Counted from the first letter of the stretch, positions 26,258 through 35,951 are shown. The stretch: 64,000 nucleotides of DNA from Pigmentibacter ruber (GCF_009792895.1 NZ_WSSC01000004.1:310001-374000), one strand, 5' to 3'. The notes: generated by a model from the letters alone, not told the origin. Numbers and translations: made by a program.

Positions 26258-26851
26258 ATGGAATTTAAATTTCTTGCTTTCCCTTGTCTGCTGTTCTCAA
26301 CCCAATGCTTTGCAATCCCCGAAATATTTATTTCTAACAGAACAACAGACACTATAAAACTTACATATAATTATCTAAAAAATAATACTTATTTAAGCGA
26401 AAATCATACCCTACTAAGTCCCAACCAAACTTATGTTGGGGAAACAAGAAGATATGTAATAAATAATAATTACTTAATTGAACTTATAGATACACATATT
26501 GATTGTAGCTGGCTTCATACACTTGGAATACGCCATCCTAATGGCTGGGGTATTCAGTTAAATATAAATTATAATGAAATAATTACAATTTGTGCTAATA
26601 AATATAATGTATTTGATAATAAAAATCATGCTTCACTTGAATACTATAAAAATGAAAATGGGATTGAAAAAATTATTATTAGAAATATTGGTTGGTGGGT
26701 TCAAAAAGATAAATTTCCTAATGAAAAAGAAATCATTCTTAATTCTGTTAAAAAAGAATATACCCCATATTTGATTAATATGTTTCTTTATAATGGAGAT
26801 AAAATAGAAAACTCTTCAATTCCTAGGGAAAGGAAATATTCAGATTACTAA
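26258..26851 (+). CDS. Secreted protein of unknown family, paralogue 1
   Basis: 197 residues with a Sec signal peptide ending at CFA-IPE. Predicted all-beta. It is related to the next gene: both share INNNY-I-L-DT, an ECS/DCS cysteine segment, IR-NG, a second lone cysteine (ITICAN / SSICST), and I-IRN-GWW near the C-terminus. Two conserved cysteines suggest a disulfide in the periplasm or outside the cell. Weak ribosome site (AAAGAAAG). Function not recognised. Confidence 0.75.
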   Translation: MEFKFLAFPCLLFSTQCFAIPEIFISNRTTDTIKLTYNYLKNNTYLSENHTLLSPNQTYVGETRRYVINNNYLIELIDTHIDCSWLHTLGIRHPNGWGIQLNINYNEIITICANKYNVFDNKNHASLEYYKNENGIEKIIIRNIGWWVQKDKFPNEKEIILNSVKKEYTPYLINMFLYNGDKIENSSIPRERKYSDY

Positions 26852-26900
26852 ATTTTATAACAAATGACTCTTTCTGAAATAATTTAATTTGGAGAATGCT

Positions 26901-27464
26901 ATGAAAAAATATTTATGGGCATTTATTTTAATTTTATTACCAATTCAATCTTTTGCATTAATGAATGTTAAATTTGTAAATAAAAGTCTTCATGCTATTG
27001 AACTGGCAAGCATAGATACAAACTCAAATCATACATTAAATCCTACTATTGTGTCCCAAATATCAATACAGAGTTCTTTTATAACTCAAGGTCAACGTCT
27101 AATTATTAATAATAATTACGCAATCCAACTTGTCGATACTGGTGAAGAATGTAGCTATTTAAATGCTTTTAATATTCGATATTCTAACGGAACAAAAATT
27201 GAATTGTATATTAACAACAACAAATTATCTTCAATTTGCTCAACTAAAAAACATTACTTAACATATGCCAAAAATATTGAACTAATTTTTGCAAATAATT
27301 CAAACCCTCTGTTTATTTCAGATGTCTTAATAATCCGCAATGCTGGCTGGTGGGCAAATACCAACGGATATCCAGTAGAAAAAAATATTTTATTAAACGC
27401 TCATAAAATGAATTTATCTTCGGAGCAAATAGCACATTTCATGGTAAATGGAATTATTCTCTAA
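26901..27464 (+). CDS. Secreted protein of unknown family, paralogue 2
   Basis: 187 residues from the ATG at 26901 (GGAGA upstream; an in-frame TTG at 26889 overlaps that site). Signal peptide ends at SFA-LMN. Shares the INNNY, VDT, C-SYLNAFNIRYSNG, ICST and IIRNAGWW landmarks with the gene 49 bases upstream, pointing to a tandem duplication. Family not recognised. Probably co-transcribed with its paralogue. Confidence 0.75.
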   Translation: MKKYLWAFILILLPIQSFALMNVKFVNKSLHAIELASIDTNSNHTLNPTIVSQISIQSSFITQGQRLIINNNYAIQLVDTGEECSYLNAFNIRYSNGTKIELYINNNKLSSICSTKKHYLTYAKNIELIFANNSNPLFISDVLIIRNAGWWANTNGYPVEKNILLNAHKMNLSSEQIAHFMVNGIIL

Positions 27465-27629
27465 TTCATAAAATTAAAATTTCAATTGCCAATCTAACTT
27501 GCAAAATATAAATTTGTTTTTAAGTTGAAATTTATTTTAATTCAATTATAATTCTTAAAAATCATCAAAATAATAATTATAAATTAATATTATATCATAT
27601 TAAATAATAAAAACCCGAAAGGACTCAAA

Positions 27630-29330
27630 ATGTTTTCACGGTTTATTTATTATAGCTTATTTTGTTTAGTAAGCTATAATGCCTATGCAGGTTCTCCTTC
27701 TTTATATAATAAATGCTCTTTTGGAAATATCAGTCATCCTAAAAACTCTTCAGCAGTAGCTTTTGATGAAGAATGTTTAAATGCATATGTTTTACCACCT
27801 AATATTGGAATAGCCAAAGTTACAGCAGTTCAACAGTCGCAAAATTTAGGGTTATGTCCAGCATTAAAAACAAATTTAGTTTCTTTAAGTGAAAGTACTA
27901 AAACAAGACTTATATTACTAAAGAAGATTAATAAAATGCTAGAAGAATATAAACCTCTTCAAATTCAACGTGATAAATTATACGCAGTTGTCTCAAAAAA
28001 TAAAGCCTTGTTTGATTCTGCATCAGAAAAATTAAATAACAATAAAGCAAAAGAAAAGAAATTACTTGATAGAATTACAGAAACAAAAACTTCATATGAC
28101 AGGCTTGTAACAATCTCTGCAGCAAATTCAGAAATTAATTTAGCTAGAGATTCTTATGAAAAATCATTAGTTGAATACAAAACCTTCATAACAGGAGATC
28201 TCTTTAAATCTGAAAATGATTATTACTTTGTTAAAAAAGAGTATTTACGATATAATGAAGATTATAGTTATTTTGATTCAAAATATGCCGAAAGCATTAA
28301 ACCGCTCCTAGATCTTCAAAAGATGGTTGACGATTTAGAAAGAACTTCCTTGGAAAGTTACAAAAAGTATGTTTCATTAGAGGGATTAACTGCACAAATA
28401 TTATTTAACGTTGACTCTACAAATATTCTTAAAGGATACAAATCTCTAAATAAAAATTTAAATTTGACTTGGCAAGTAATGCCTATGAAAGATGCTTTTT
28501 TTAGCGCCTCAGTAAAATTAGCCGACAATTCTGCTGATTCTACTGCAACAGCTTTAATCGATAGTGTCATTCCAGGTATTAAATCACAAAGTTTGAAAGA
28601 TTTAGATTCAAATCAAATCACACCCTCACTAAATGAAGGACAAGTAACAGCTCCTTATCCGTTTGGGAGTGTCTCTGGAAAAATACGTTTAAATTTAAAT
28701 GGAGCATGTGTTTATTTTGATAATTTAAATAAATCTGTTGCAGGAACTGATGTAAATAATATAACAGCAAATTTAAGTTTAAACGTTAATTATACATATC
28801 AGGTAAAAGTACGCCGTTCATTCACTGCAAAATATAATTTGTATAATATGTTGTCTAGAATTGAAAAACAATCAACTAAAGGAGGTTGGATAAAAACATC
28901 TTCACTGCACTCTGTAGTTGAAGATAAAAATTCAGGTGATTGGTTTCATATAAAATTTGATGGTGATTCATCTGCTTTTCAATATACTCCGCAAGAGCAA
29001 GATGAAATAACTAAACAAGAAAAAGCATTGCTTGTGGATAGGGCTTTAAAACAATTCGCCGCAATAAATTCGGGAACTCCTCAGCCCGCTCCCGCATTAG
29101 TTACTCCACCTGAAAGTGGATTTATGTATGCATCAAAGCAGTTAAGGTATTGTCCTCATTTTTATTGTCAGGTTGGTTCATTTGTATTGGGAACATTGTC
29201 ATCCATATTTGGCAGTTCTACTGCGGTTTCTGAGTTTAAAAATAAAACAAATGTTTGGGCAATAGATCAAATAGATGGTTATCAAATTATAGATCGATCA
29301 GGATCGTTAACTTTTTCAAGTAAATTATAA
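27630..29330 (+). CDS. Large secreted protein with coiled-coil N-terminal half, unknown
   Basis: 566 residues, signal peptide ending at AYA-GSP, AAAGGA before the ATG. Residues about 85-255 are strongly helical and charged with heptad-like spacing (coiled coil). The second half is beta-rich (LNLNGACVYFDNL, NLSLNVNYTYQVKVRRSF), and near residue 515 two cysteines (YCPHFYCQ) precede a short hydrophobic segment with Gly and Ser. The next gene starts 13 bases later. I do not recognise the family; an exported surface or envelope protein is likely. Confidence 0.7.
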   Translation: MFSRFIYYSLFCLVSYNAYAGSPSLYNKCSFGNISHPKNSSAVAFDEECLNAYVLPPNIGIAKVTAVQQSQNLGLCPALKTNLVSLSESTKTRLILLKKINKMLEEYKPLQIQRDKLYAVVSKNKALFDSASEKLNNNKAKEKKLLDRITETKTSYDRLVTISAANSEINLARDSYEKSLVEYKTFITGDLFKSENDYYFVKKEYLRYNEDYSYFDSKYAESIKPLLDLQKMVDDLERTSLESYKKYVSLEGLTAQILFNVDSTNILKGYKSLNKNLNLTWQVMPMKDAFFSASVKLADNSADSTATALIDSVIPGIKSQSLKDLDSNQITPSLNEGQVTAPYPFGSVSGKIRLNLNGACVYFDNLNKSVAGTDVNNITANLSLNVNYTYQVKVRRSFTAKYNLYNMLSRIEKQSTKGGWIKTSSLHSVVEDKNSGDWFHIKFDGDSSAFQYTPQEQDEITKQEKALLVDRALKQFAAINSGTPQPAPALVTPPESGFMYASKQLRYCPHFYCQVGSFVLGTLSSIFGSSTAVSEFKNKTNVWAIDQIDGYQIIDRSGSLTFSSKL

Positions 29331-29343
29331 AAAAGGAGAATTT

Positions 29344-30375
29344 ATGAATTTTTTCCTTAGGAATTCTTTAATTCTAGCTAATTTTTTGCCTATTTATAGC
29401 TATTCATCTGAACAAATAGATGTGAAATTAAATTCATTAAGTGAACCAATTTCTGTCTATGTTGAGGGTAATACAATATATTACTCATCTCTTCCTAAAA
29501 ATTTAGTAGGTCACTTAAATTTCCAAATAAATACTATTGGAACTTTTTATCCTAATGGAATTAATGATAATAATTGTGAATTAGTGGAATCAAGAGCAAG
29601 AAATTCTATAAATTCCCTTTTTCCCAATTCCGTGAGATTAGAGCAAAGAAATTTAGTTAGGAAATATGGTTCAGTAAAATTAAAGCTTTCTACTTCAGAT
29701 AGTTTTTATTCTAAAGCTTTAAAAAGAAAAATAGTTGATAATATTTCTGAGAAATTAAATCATTTTTTATCTTATGATTTTAAAGACAATTTTCAAATAG
29801 ATGAAGTATCTTTTGTTGTTGAATATGATAGAAATGCTATTACAAATATAATTGACCAAAAAGAAGAAATAAACAAACAATTACTAAAAATAAATGATAT
29901 CAACTTACTTAAAAAAGGAGCAATTTCAGTTGAAATAAACTCATCCGACTTTATTTGTGATTTATACTCAGGTAAAGCAAAAATTAAATTAATTTATCAA
30001 GGAAAATATGGATTAAATAAAGAAACAAATTATATTCTTAATAATACAGAAATAGAACAATTAATTCTCTATATAAATAATAATAGAATAAAATATTTTG
30101 AAAATAATATTTTAAATTCAAAAGAAAAAAATTTAATTCTTTCTTCAATACTGCTAAAAGAGGGACTACAAAACATCAATCGAGCTAATTTAGATATTAA
30201 CAACTATTTTCTTTTATTGGATCAGATAACAAACTCAGAAGATGGTAAAGTACATAGCAGTCTAACAACAAATCTTCTTGCTATCAAAATAGGTTCGGTA
30301 GATAATTATCCTACAAAATATGTAGGAACTCTAAAACTTGATGTACAAAAGACTAATTTAAAACAGACTCAATAA
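29344..30375 (+). CDS. Secreted protein of unknown function, operon partner of preceding gene
   Basis: 343 residues with a hydrophobic N-terminal signal ending near YSYSS. AAAAGGAGA gives a strong ribosome site and the gap to the upstream gene is only 13 bases, so the two form an operon. Mixed alpha/beta, two cysteines (NNCELV, DFICDL). No family recognised. Confidence 0.7.
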   Translation: MNFFLRNSLILANFLPIYSYSSEQIDVKLNSLSEPISVYVEGNTIYYSSLPKNLVGHLNFQINTIGTFYPNGINDNNCELVESRARNSINSLFPNSVRLEQRNLVRKYGSVKLKLSTSDSFYSKALKRKIVDNISEKLNHFLSYDFKDNFQIDEVSFVVEYDRNAITNIIDQKEEINKQLLKINDINLLKKGAISVEINSSDFICDLYSGKAKIKLIYQGKYGLNKETNYILNNTEIEQLILYINNNRIKYFENNILNSKEKNLILSSILLKEGLQNINRANLDINNYFLLLDQITNSEDGKVHSSLTTNLLAIKIGSVDNYPTKYVGTLKLDVQKTNLKQTQ

Positions 30376-30711
30376 AAACAATAAGAAATAATATTATTTA
30401 TATTATATCAGTTACTTAAAAAGTTATTTCTTATTATATAAAAGTGTTCTAAGTTCTAAAAAAATTTATTTTTCAATCTTTTTAATAGATTAATATTATT
30501 ATAAAATAAATTATCTTGGATTAAATTCTTTTTTGTGTTATTTGGATTTTATTGAAGGTTTGAGACTAATGATAACTCAAAATCAAAATGTGAAAATAGT
30601 TTTGGTTTTAATTACTCAAACAGATACTTTCCAATATTTTTCTTATTTTTCATTAATTTCTTTTAATTATTAAATTGTTTCATTTGAATGTATAAAAAAT
30701 TAGGTGTAAAA
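30376..30711. other. Intergenic region with 12-bp inverted repeat
   Basis: 336 bases, AT-rich. A perfect 12-bp inverted repeat (AATAAGAAATAA at 30380-30391 and TTATTTCTTATT at 30424-30435) with a 32-base loop lies right after the preceding operon and may be its transcript end, though no T-run follows. The remainder shows nothing identifiable. Confidence 0.45.
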
Positions 30712-31884
30712 ATGACTCTATATAGCAAAAAGCTGATACTTATTATCATTATTCTTAACGTATTTTTCATAAACCCTATAAAAGCGTATAGTATTGAGAA
30801 AATAACCGCTTGTCATAATTTCTATGAATTTTCTTGCGGAGTAGCTACTAAAAAATCAGAAGATAAAGAATACATTATTTTTACAGAAAAATTCAATAAA
30901 CATATTGAAAAAATAAAAAAATCCATTTTATTAACTGAAATATTAACATCAAAAATCACGAATTTTAAACAAGATTGTTATAAACAAAATATAGCCGAAA
31001 AAATTTGTGACCGTGCCGCAGAAGCTAAATTTCTGATGCCCTATTTTGTCAAAAATAAGAAAAAAATTATTGCAAATGGAAATAAAGTAAAAATTAATGC
31101 TAATAAATTATTTTTCAATTTAAAATCAGTAGCAATCGCAAAAATTAAAAAAAGTTCTTTAATTGACAATGAAAACAAAAAAAATATCGAAAATGCTTTA
31201 GCCAATTCAAAATTAGTATTTATGGAGCCAAAATTACTAAGCAAAAAAAATATAGATCAATTGAGTACACAACAATTAGCTAAAGAAATGTTTTTCTTAT
31301 ATGGTTCACCATATTTGTCCTCAACCAATAACGACATTATACTTCCAATGAATTCCTTATTTTTGTTCACTAAAAATGAAGAATATGCAAATCAATTTAT
31401 ATTTCTACAAATATTGTCGCATGAAATCGGGCATATTATTGTAAATAACTTAAATGGATCACCTTTGTATAACATTGCTGTTTCATTACAAAATGATTTT
31501 AAAAATCCTAGCAAGAGGTCATGGAAATTAGATATTTCGCAAACTGATTTAGAAGAATATAGTAACTACACAAATAATGAAAACATTTGTGATCTTTTAG
31601 GAATTCAACTTTCAATGCAGTATTTTTTAGAAAATAAAATAAGTGATTATAAGATGTTTTTCTCTTCATTTGCGAAATCTATGTGCGTAAGCAAATTAAA
31701 AGAAAATAGACCATTTTTTATTCTTTTAAATAATAAAAAAACAGTTAATATGGATCTTCATGCAAAACCAATTGATAGAGTTAATATGAATGTCAAAAAA
31801 ATTCAGAAATTTACTGATACATTTAATTGTAAAATTGAAGATCCATTGTATTTTAAAGATGAAAGTCAATTTTATTTTTGGTAA
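30712..31884 (+). CDS. Miniature M13 (neprilysin-like) zinc metallopeptidase, secreted
   Basis: 390 residues from ATG 30712 (AGGTG upstream; ATG at 30688 also in frame). Signal peptide, then the M13 landmarks in order: CHNFYEFSCG (family: CDDFYQYVCG), zinc motif HEIGH at 237-241, ENICD with third ligand Glu290 and Asp294 (family: ENIAD), and near the end HAKPIDRVNMNV (family: HSPPxYRVNGxx, substrate-binding His and Arg), plus a terminal aromatic Trp. Typical M13 enzymes have about 650-750 residues, so the large N-terminal domain that encloses the cavity is reduced to roughly 190 residues. All catalytic residues remain. Likely a peptidase acting outside the cytoplasm. Confidence 0.78.
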   Translation: MTLYSKKLILIIIILNVFFINPIKAYSIEKITACHNFYEFSCGVATKKSEDKEYIIFTEKFNKHIEKIKKSILLTEILTSKITNFKQDCYKQNIAEKICDRAAEAKFLMPYFVKNKKKIIANGNKVKINANKLFFNLKSVAIAKIKKSSLIDNENKKNIENALANSKLVFMEPKLLSKKNIDQLSTQQLAKEMFFLYGSPYLSSTNNDIILPMNSLFLFTKNEEYANQFIFLQILSHEIGHIIVNNLNGSPLYNIAVSLQNDFKNPSKRSWKLDISQTDLEEYSNYTNNENICDLLGIQLSMQYFLENKISDYKMFFSSFAKSMCVSKLKENRPFFILLNNKKTVNMDLHAKPIDRVNMNVKKIQKFTDTFNCKIEDPLYFKDESQFYFW

Positions 31885-32032
31885 TCCAAATTTTATAAGA
31901 TAAAAGTTGCTCGTTCATTATCCTTTATTCTTTCATAGCTATGTATTCAAATTCTCTTTTGTAAAATAAATCTAATAATAAAATTAAAAAGCCGCATAAT
32001 CAAAACGCAATTAATTGAAATATTTAGATATA

Positions 32033-33460
32033 TTAAGGATTTTTTTCTAATATTTTAGCAGGTAGATAATAACGATCTAAAAGTTTATTTCGAAATCGAT
32101 TATGTGGATCTACTTTCTCCTTTAATGAAAAAAATTCTTTGTAACTTGGGTAAGCCATCATAAATTGCGCATTGGTAGCATGAATTTGATAGGGAAGGTA
32201 GTAAGTACCATTAAGAGATAAAGCATGATCTATTAATTTTCTTGTCCACCTACCAACCTTTTCTTTTTCTTGCTTTTTCAGACCTTGTTTATAATAAACG
32301 ACAAATGAAAAAACTTCTTCTCTTGCCCAGCTCATTAACGAACCAGTATCAGGTAAAGCGTGCCGAACTGAAACATTAATAACATTTACTTGAAAGTCAT
32401 CAAATGTTTTTTTCATCAGGGGTACAAATTTTTCAAAATTTTTCACAGGAATAAAATATTCTTGCAAGACATAAGTATTGGGATAACGAAACAAAGGTTC
32501 TAATTCAGCAACATCATAACTTGCTTCATAATTTCTCCACACTACTTTTGGTTTAGAATACAGCTTAGGCTCAAGCATATTTCTTACCTGAGATCCCTTT
32601 GGGATAGAAGAAATTGATGAAATAGTTATAGGTTGCAACAAATATTTGAGATCTTTTGGAATAAGGCGATCCTTAATTGTTAATGGCTTGGTTGTATTAC
32701 TCCAAGTAATTGCCCTAATTTTTTTAAATTCAGGAAAAATGAAGTCTCCGTTGTGAAAGACAGCATTTGCATCAGACTTCACTGCAGAAAAAAAGTAGTC
32801 CTTATATTTTTCTACGCTTATTTCTTGAACAAATCTTTCAACTTTCGAATTTTCAGTAAGGTGTAATGTAGCTTCAACTATCACACCCAAAGCGCCATAG
32901 CCTCCAATTGCTCCATAAAATAATTCTTTGTTTTGCGTTGGAGAGCAAATTACCAAACTTCCGTCTGCTAACACCATTTTAATAGAGTCAACTGAGTGAA
33001 TAATTGGACCTTGATTCACATACCGACCATGCGCATTTACACTAAGCGAGCCTCCAACAGTGAAATTTGAATAAGTTTGCATAATTTTGAGAGATAAATT
33101 TTTTTGATCAATTGCGGTTTGAATATCTCGCCAACGTATTCCAGCTTGGACAGTTATTTTTTTAGCTTTTTCATCAAGAAAAATAATATTATTCATTTTT
33201 CGCATATCAATTTGGAGAGCATGCTCTGTAGCAGTTTGCCCACCCATACTGTAGCGTCCGCCACCAATTGAGATTATACTTGATGTTTTCTTAATTTTAT
33301 CCTGAATTTCGATAATTTGAGTAGGTACAAAAACGGAATCAACCTCAATAGGATTGAGACGACTAATGTCATTTACAGTTACACTTGCAAAGCTAAAAAT
33401 TGAGGGAAAAATTAAGTTAAAAAAAATTATTTTAGCTATAAATTTATTAAAAAAAAACAT
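32033..33460 (-). CDS. Exported FAD-dependent oxidoreductase (FAD_binding_4 type)
   Basis: 475 residues from ATG 33460, with AGGAAG upstream; the frame stays open through the tRNA but that part is not coding. A Sec-type signal peptide without twin arginine is followed by a PCMH-type FAD domain: SIGGGRYSMGGQ, TVQAGIRWRDIQ, GGSLSVNAHGR, GAIGGYGALGVIVEATL, as in sugar-lactone and DprE1-like oxidases. Where covalent flavin enzymes have His in the first motif, Arg/Tyr stands here, so FAD should be bound non-covalently. The C-terminal part resembles the ALO substrate domain. Substrate unknown, perhaps a sugar or sugar acid. Export of a non-covalent flavoprotein without a Tat signal is odd. Confidence 0.78.
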   Translation of the reverse strand: MFFFNKFIAKIIFFNLIFPSIFSFASVTVNDISRLNPIEVDSVFVPTQIIEIQDKIKKTSSIISIGGGRYSMGGQTATEHALQIDMRKMNNIIFLDEKAKKITVQAGIRWRDIQTAIDQKNLSLKIMQTYSNFTVGGSLSVNAHGRYVNQGPIIHSVDSIKMVLADGSLVICSPTQNKELFYGAIGGYGALGVIVEATLHLTENSKVERFVQEISVEKYKDYFFSAVKSDANAVFHNGDFIFPEFKKIRAITWSNTTKPLTIKDRLIPKDLKYLLQPITISSISSIPKGSQVRNMLEPKLYSKPKVVWRNYEASYDVAELEPLFRYPNTYVLQEYFIPVKNFEKFVPLMKKTFDDFQVNVINVSVRHALPDTGSLMSWAREEVFSFVVYYKQGLKKQEKEKVGRWTRKLIDHALSLNGTYYLPYQIHATNAQFMMAYPSYKEFFSLKEKVDPHNRFRNKLLDRYYLPAKILEKNP

Positions 33461-33526
33461 AACTATCTTCCTAGCTAGGAACGAATGTGCAGTTAAAGAA
33501 GAGATAAGATAACTTTTTTCACCAAC

Positions 33527-33562
33527 AAAAAAAGCAGTAAGAGAACATCTTACTGCTTTTTT
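33527..33562 (-). terminator. Intrinsic terminator of tRNA-Asp
   Basis: Stem AGCAGTAAGA (33533-33542) with TCTTACTGCT (33548-33557), five-base loop, flanked by A- and T-runs, four bases after the tRNA CCA end on the minus strand. Confidence 0.9.
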
Positions 33563-33566
33563 ATAA

Positions 33567-33643
33567 TGGCGGGATGGACGGGACTTGAACCCGCGACCTC
33601 CGGCGTGACAGGCCAGCGTTGTAACCAACTCTACTACCACCCC
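33567..33643 (-). tRNA. tRNA-Asp (GTC)
   Basis: Full cloverleaf on the minus strand: acceptor stem GGGGTGG / CCATCCC (one G-U pair), D-arm GTAG...GGTTAC, anticodon loop CCTGTCACG giving GTC, T-arm GGGTTCAAGTCCC, and encoded CCA at 33567-33569. A strong terminator follows directly. Confidence 0.96.
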
Positions 33644-33733
33644 ACTCGTGTGAATCTGTATGCCAGAGTCAAATTATGATTGCAAGTGGTTAAATCATTT
33701 TTTTTTAAAATTATAATAAGGCATTATTTTCAG

Positions 33734-34078
33734 TCACTTATGTGAAGAGAAAAGGCCTCCAAACAAAATATATAACCCAAAAAGGATTGCGAGGCCTGCA
33801 ACAACATAGTAAAATATTGTAAATATTGAGAATTTTTTTTTGTTCTTTTTATTTGCCTTTTGAAAAGGTTTGTACTGACTGGACTGGTGCGATCTTCCAG
33901 AATGTCCACTTTTCATATTTCTGGCCAAAGTGTCGTGCTGGTTTCGCCCTGAGTTTCCATTTTTATGTTTTTTGTGCTCTGACTTATTCTTGTGATCGCT
34001 CATCTGGATGATTTTTCCCCCAGAATTTGGCTCACTTGAATGTAATTTAAACATTTTTACAGAAAACAAACTCTTCAT
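33734..34078 (-). CDS. Small basic protein with C-terminal membrane anchor
   Basis: 114 residues. The first 80 are rich in Lys, His, Ser and Asn and probably disordered; residues about 84-110 are one hydrophobic segment ending in a short SSHK tail, giving a tail-anchored inner-membrane topology. GAGGAG lies nine bases before the ATG at 34078. The gene sits between tRNA-Asp and prfC. Family and role not recognised. Confidence 0.65.
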   Translation of the reverse strand: MKSLFSVKMFKLHSSEPNSGGKIIQMSDHKNKSEHKKHKNGNSGRNQHDTLARNMKSGHSGRSHQSSQYKPFQKANKKNKKKFSIFTIFYYVVAGLAILFGLYILFGGLFSSHK

Positions 34079-34168
34079 TTTTATGAGCTCCTCAAAAGAG
34101 AAGTATTCTCAGAAAATTAGCCAATAATTGTATTTTTATTGCATTGTATTCAATATACAGTAAAAAAA

Positions 34169-35815
34169 TTATTCCTCAAATATGTTTGTTGACATCTTCA
34201 TCATATTTCCATGCATACTAGAATTGCTCCTATACAACTGAATTTTACCGCATTTTTCTTGGAAATAAGTCAAAGAAAAGTCATTTTTAAATAAAAATAA
34301 CGGATACCCTTGCATGTCTCGAACACAAACGACATCGGTAGCAGCTTTTGCTTCGGATATTTCCTCATTTGAGGCATTTGTCCAACGCGCATGCTTGAAT
34401 GGTAAGGCATCTAGTGAACAATCGACATTATATTCATTTTTCAAGCGAAAGAGAAGCACATCAAATTGCAAAACCCCAACCGCGGCCAAAATAGGGTCAC
34501 TCGCAGAGCGACTTTCATCAATAAACATCTGAACCGTACCTTCTTGGCACAACTGAACTAAACCCTTCAGCAACTGTTTTCTTTTTAAAGCACTTGTCGT
34601 TCTAACGACCGCAAAATTCTCAGGTGCAAACGATGGTATCCCTTCAAACTCAAAACTACCAGCTTCGATTAAGGAATCGCCAATAGAAAATATCCCTGGA
34701 TCATAAATTCCAACAACATCTCCAGCGTAAGCTTTTTCCAAAGTTGTCCTATCTTGCGCAAAAAATTGTTGTGGAGTTGTCAAACGTATTTCACGATTTA
34801 AACGCGGTATTGTTACGTTTAATCCTGTTTCATAGCAACCGCTTACAATTCGTAAAAATGCGATTCTATCACGATGTTTTGGATCCATATTAGCTTGTAT
34901 TTTGAAAATAAACCCACTAAAATCTGTTGAAAAAGGGTCTATTTTCCCTTGGCTACTTCCTTTTGCAGATGGTGGGGGAGACATGGAAAGAAACTTTTCC
35001 AGGAATAGACGAACACCAAAATTGGTCATAGCGGCACCAAAAAAGACTGGAGAAAGCTCACCCTTTAAAAATCTATCAGTCGAAAATTCATCGCCAGCCA
35101 TTTCAAGCATTTCTAATCCATCCAAGGATTCAGTTAATAAATCTTGTGGTACAAGCTGAGAGATAGTTTCTTTATCTGCAAGAGGAATAATTCTTGCTGC
35201 TGTTTCTGTAGTTGTATTTCTACCCTCAAAGTAATGGAGAGTTTTTGTTTCTCTTTCAATAATTCCCTTAAATCTTTCCCCTGAGGAAACAGGCCAACTC
35301 ATTGGATAAGTCGCAATGCCTAAAACACTTTCAATTTCATGCATAAGCTCTAGAGGATCACGGGACTCTCTATCCAATTTATTTACAAACGTAAAGATAG
35401 GAATTCCTCTTAATTTACAGACTTCAAATAATTTAATTGTTTGAGGTTCAACACCTTTTGCGGCGTCGATTAACATAATTGCAGCATCTGCAGCAGCAAG
35501 AGTTCTGTAGGTATCTTCAGAGAAATCTTGGTGTCCAGGTGTATCAAGTAAATTACAAATGTAGTTACGATATTCAAAATTCATCACACTCGTAGAAACA
35601 GAAATTCCACGTTGTTTTTCTAGCTCCATCCAATCTGAAGTAGCAAATTTCTTTGATTTTTTTGCCTTTACAGAACCGGCCAAACGTATAGCACCACCAA
35701 GAAGTAATAATTTTTCTGTCATTGTGGTTTTTCCGGCGTCAGGATGTGAGATGATAGCAAACGTTCTCCGTCTGTTCACTTCATTTCTGAGTAATTGTTT
35801 ATCAATGGAAGACAT
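34169..35815 (-). CDS. prfC: Peptide chain release factor 3
   Basis: 548 residues. Translational GTPase that removes RF1/RF2 from the ribosome after termination. G-domain motifs: ISHPDAGKTT (G1), RGISVSTSV (G2), LLDTPGHQDFSEDTYRTL (G3), FVNKLDRES (G4; a RF3-typical NKLDRE). Also seen are the RF3-specific SVKAKKSKKFATSDWMELEKQRG and, in the C-terminal domain, AVGVLQFDVLLFRLKNEY. AGGAGA before the ATG. Length slightly above the usual 525-530. Divergent from the coiled-coil gene at 35952. Confidence 0.96.
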   Translation of the reverse strand: MSSIDKQLLRNEVNRRRTFAIISHPDAGKTTMTEKLLLLGGAIRLAGSVKAKKSKKFATSDWMELEKQRGISVSTSVMNFEYRNYICNLLDTPGHQDFSEDTYRTLAAADAAIMLIDAAKGVEPQTIKLFEVCKLRGIPIFTFVNKLDRESRDPLELMHEIESVLGIATYPMSWPVSSGERFKGIIERETKTLHYFEGRNTTTETAARIIPLADKETISQLVPQDLLTESLDGLEMLEMAGDEFSTDRFLKGELSPVFFGAAMTNFGVRLFLEKFLSMSPPPSAKGSSQGKIDPFSTDFSGFIFKIQANMDPKHRDRIAFLRIVSGCYETGLNVTIPRLNREIRLTTPQQFFAQDRTTLEKAYAGDVVGIYDPGIFSIGDSLIEAGSFEFEGIPSFAPENFAVVRTTSALKRKQLLKGLVQLCQEGTVQMFIDESRSASDPILAAVGVLQFDVLLFRLKNEYNVDCSLDALPFKHARWTNASNEEISEAKAATDVVCVRDMQGYPLFLFKNDFSLTYFQEKCGKIQLYRSNSSMHGNMMKMSTNIFEE

Positions 35816-35951
35816 ATGTTTCTCCTATGGGGATACTAAAATGACTGCTTTTTGCTAGCACAATTTTGACACTATGGGAATTTCAGAGGTACAAGATTGC
35901 GAGGATACTTGAGAACAGGTGAATCACTACAAGCACCAAGAGGCGTCTTTC

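Noticed and set aside
26258-27464. Secreted paralogues as B subunits of the ADP-ribosyltransferase
   Set aside because: They lie 16 kb away, are longer than AB5 B subunits, and show no recognisable similarity to them.
33461-33640. N-terminal extension of the FAD oxidoreductase frame reaching 33640
   Set aside because: It runs through the tRNA-Asp gene and its terminator; the ATG at 33460 has a ribosome site and a signal peptide.
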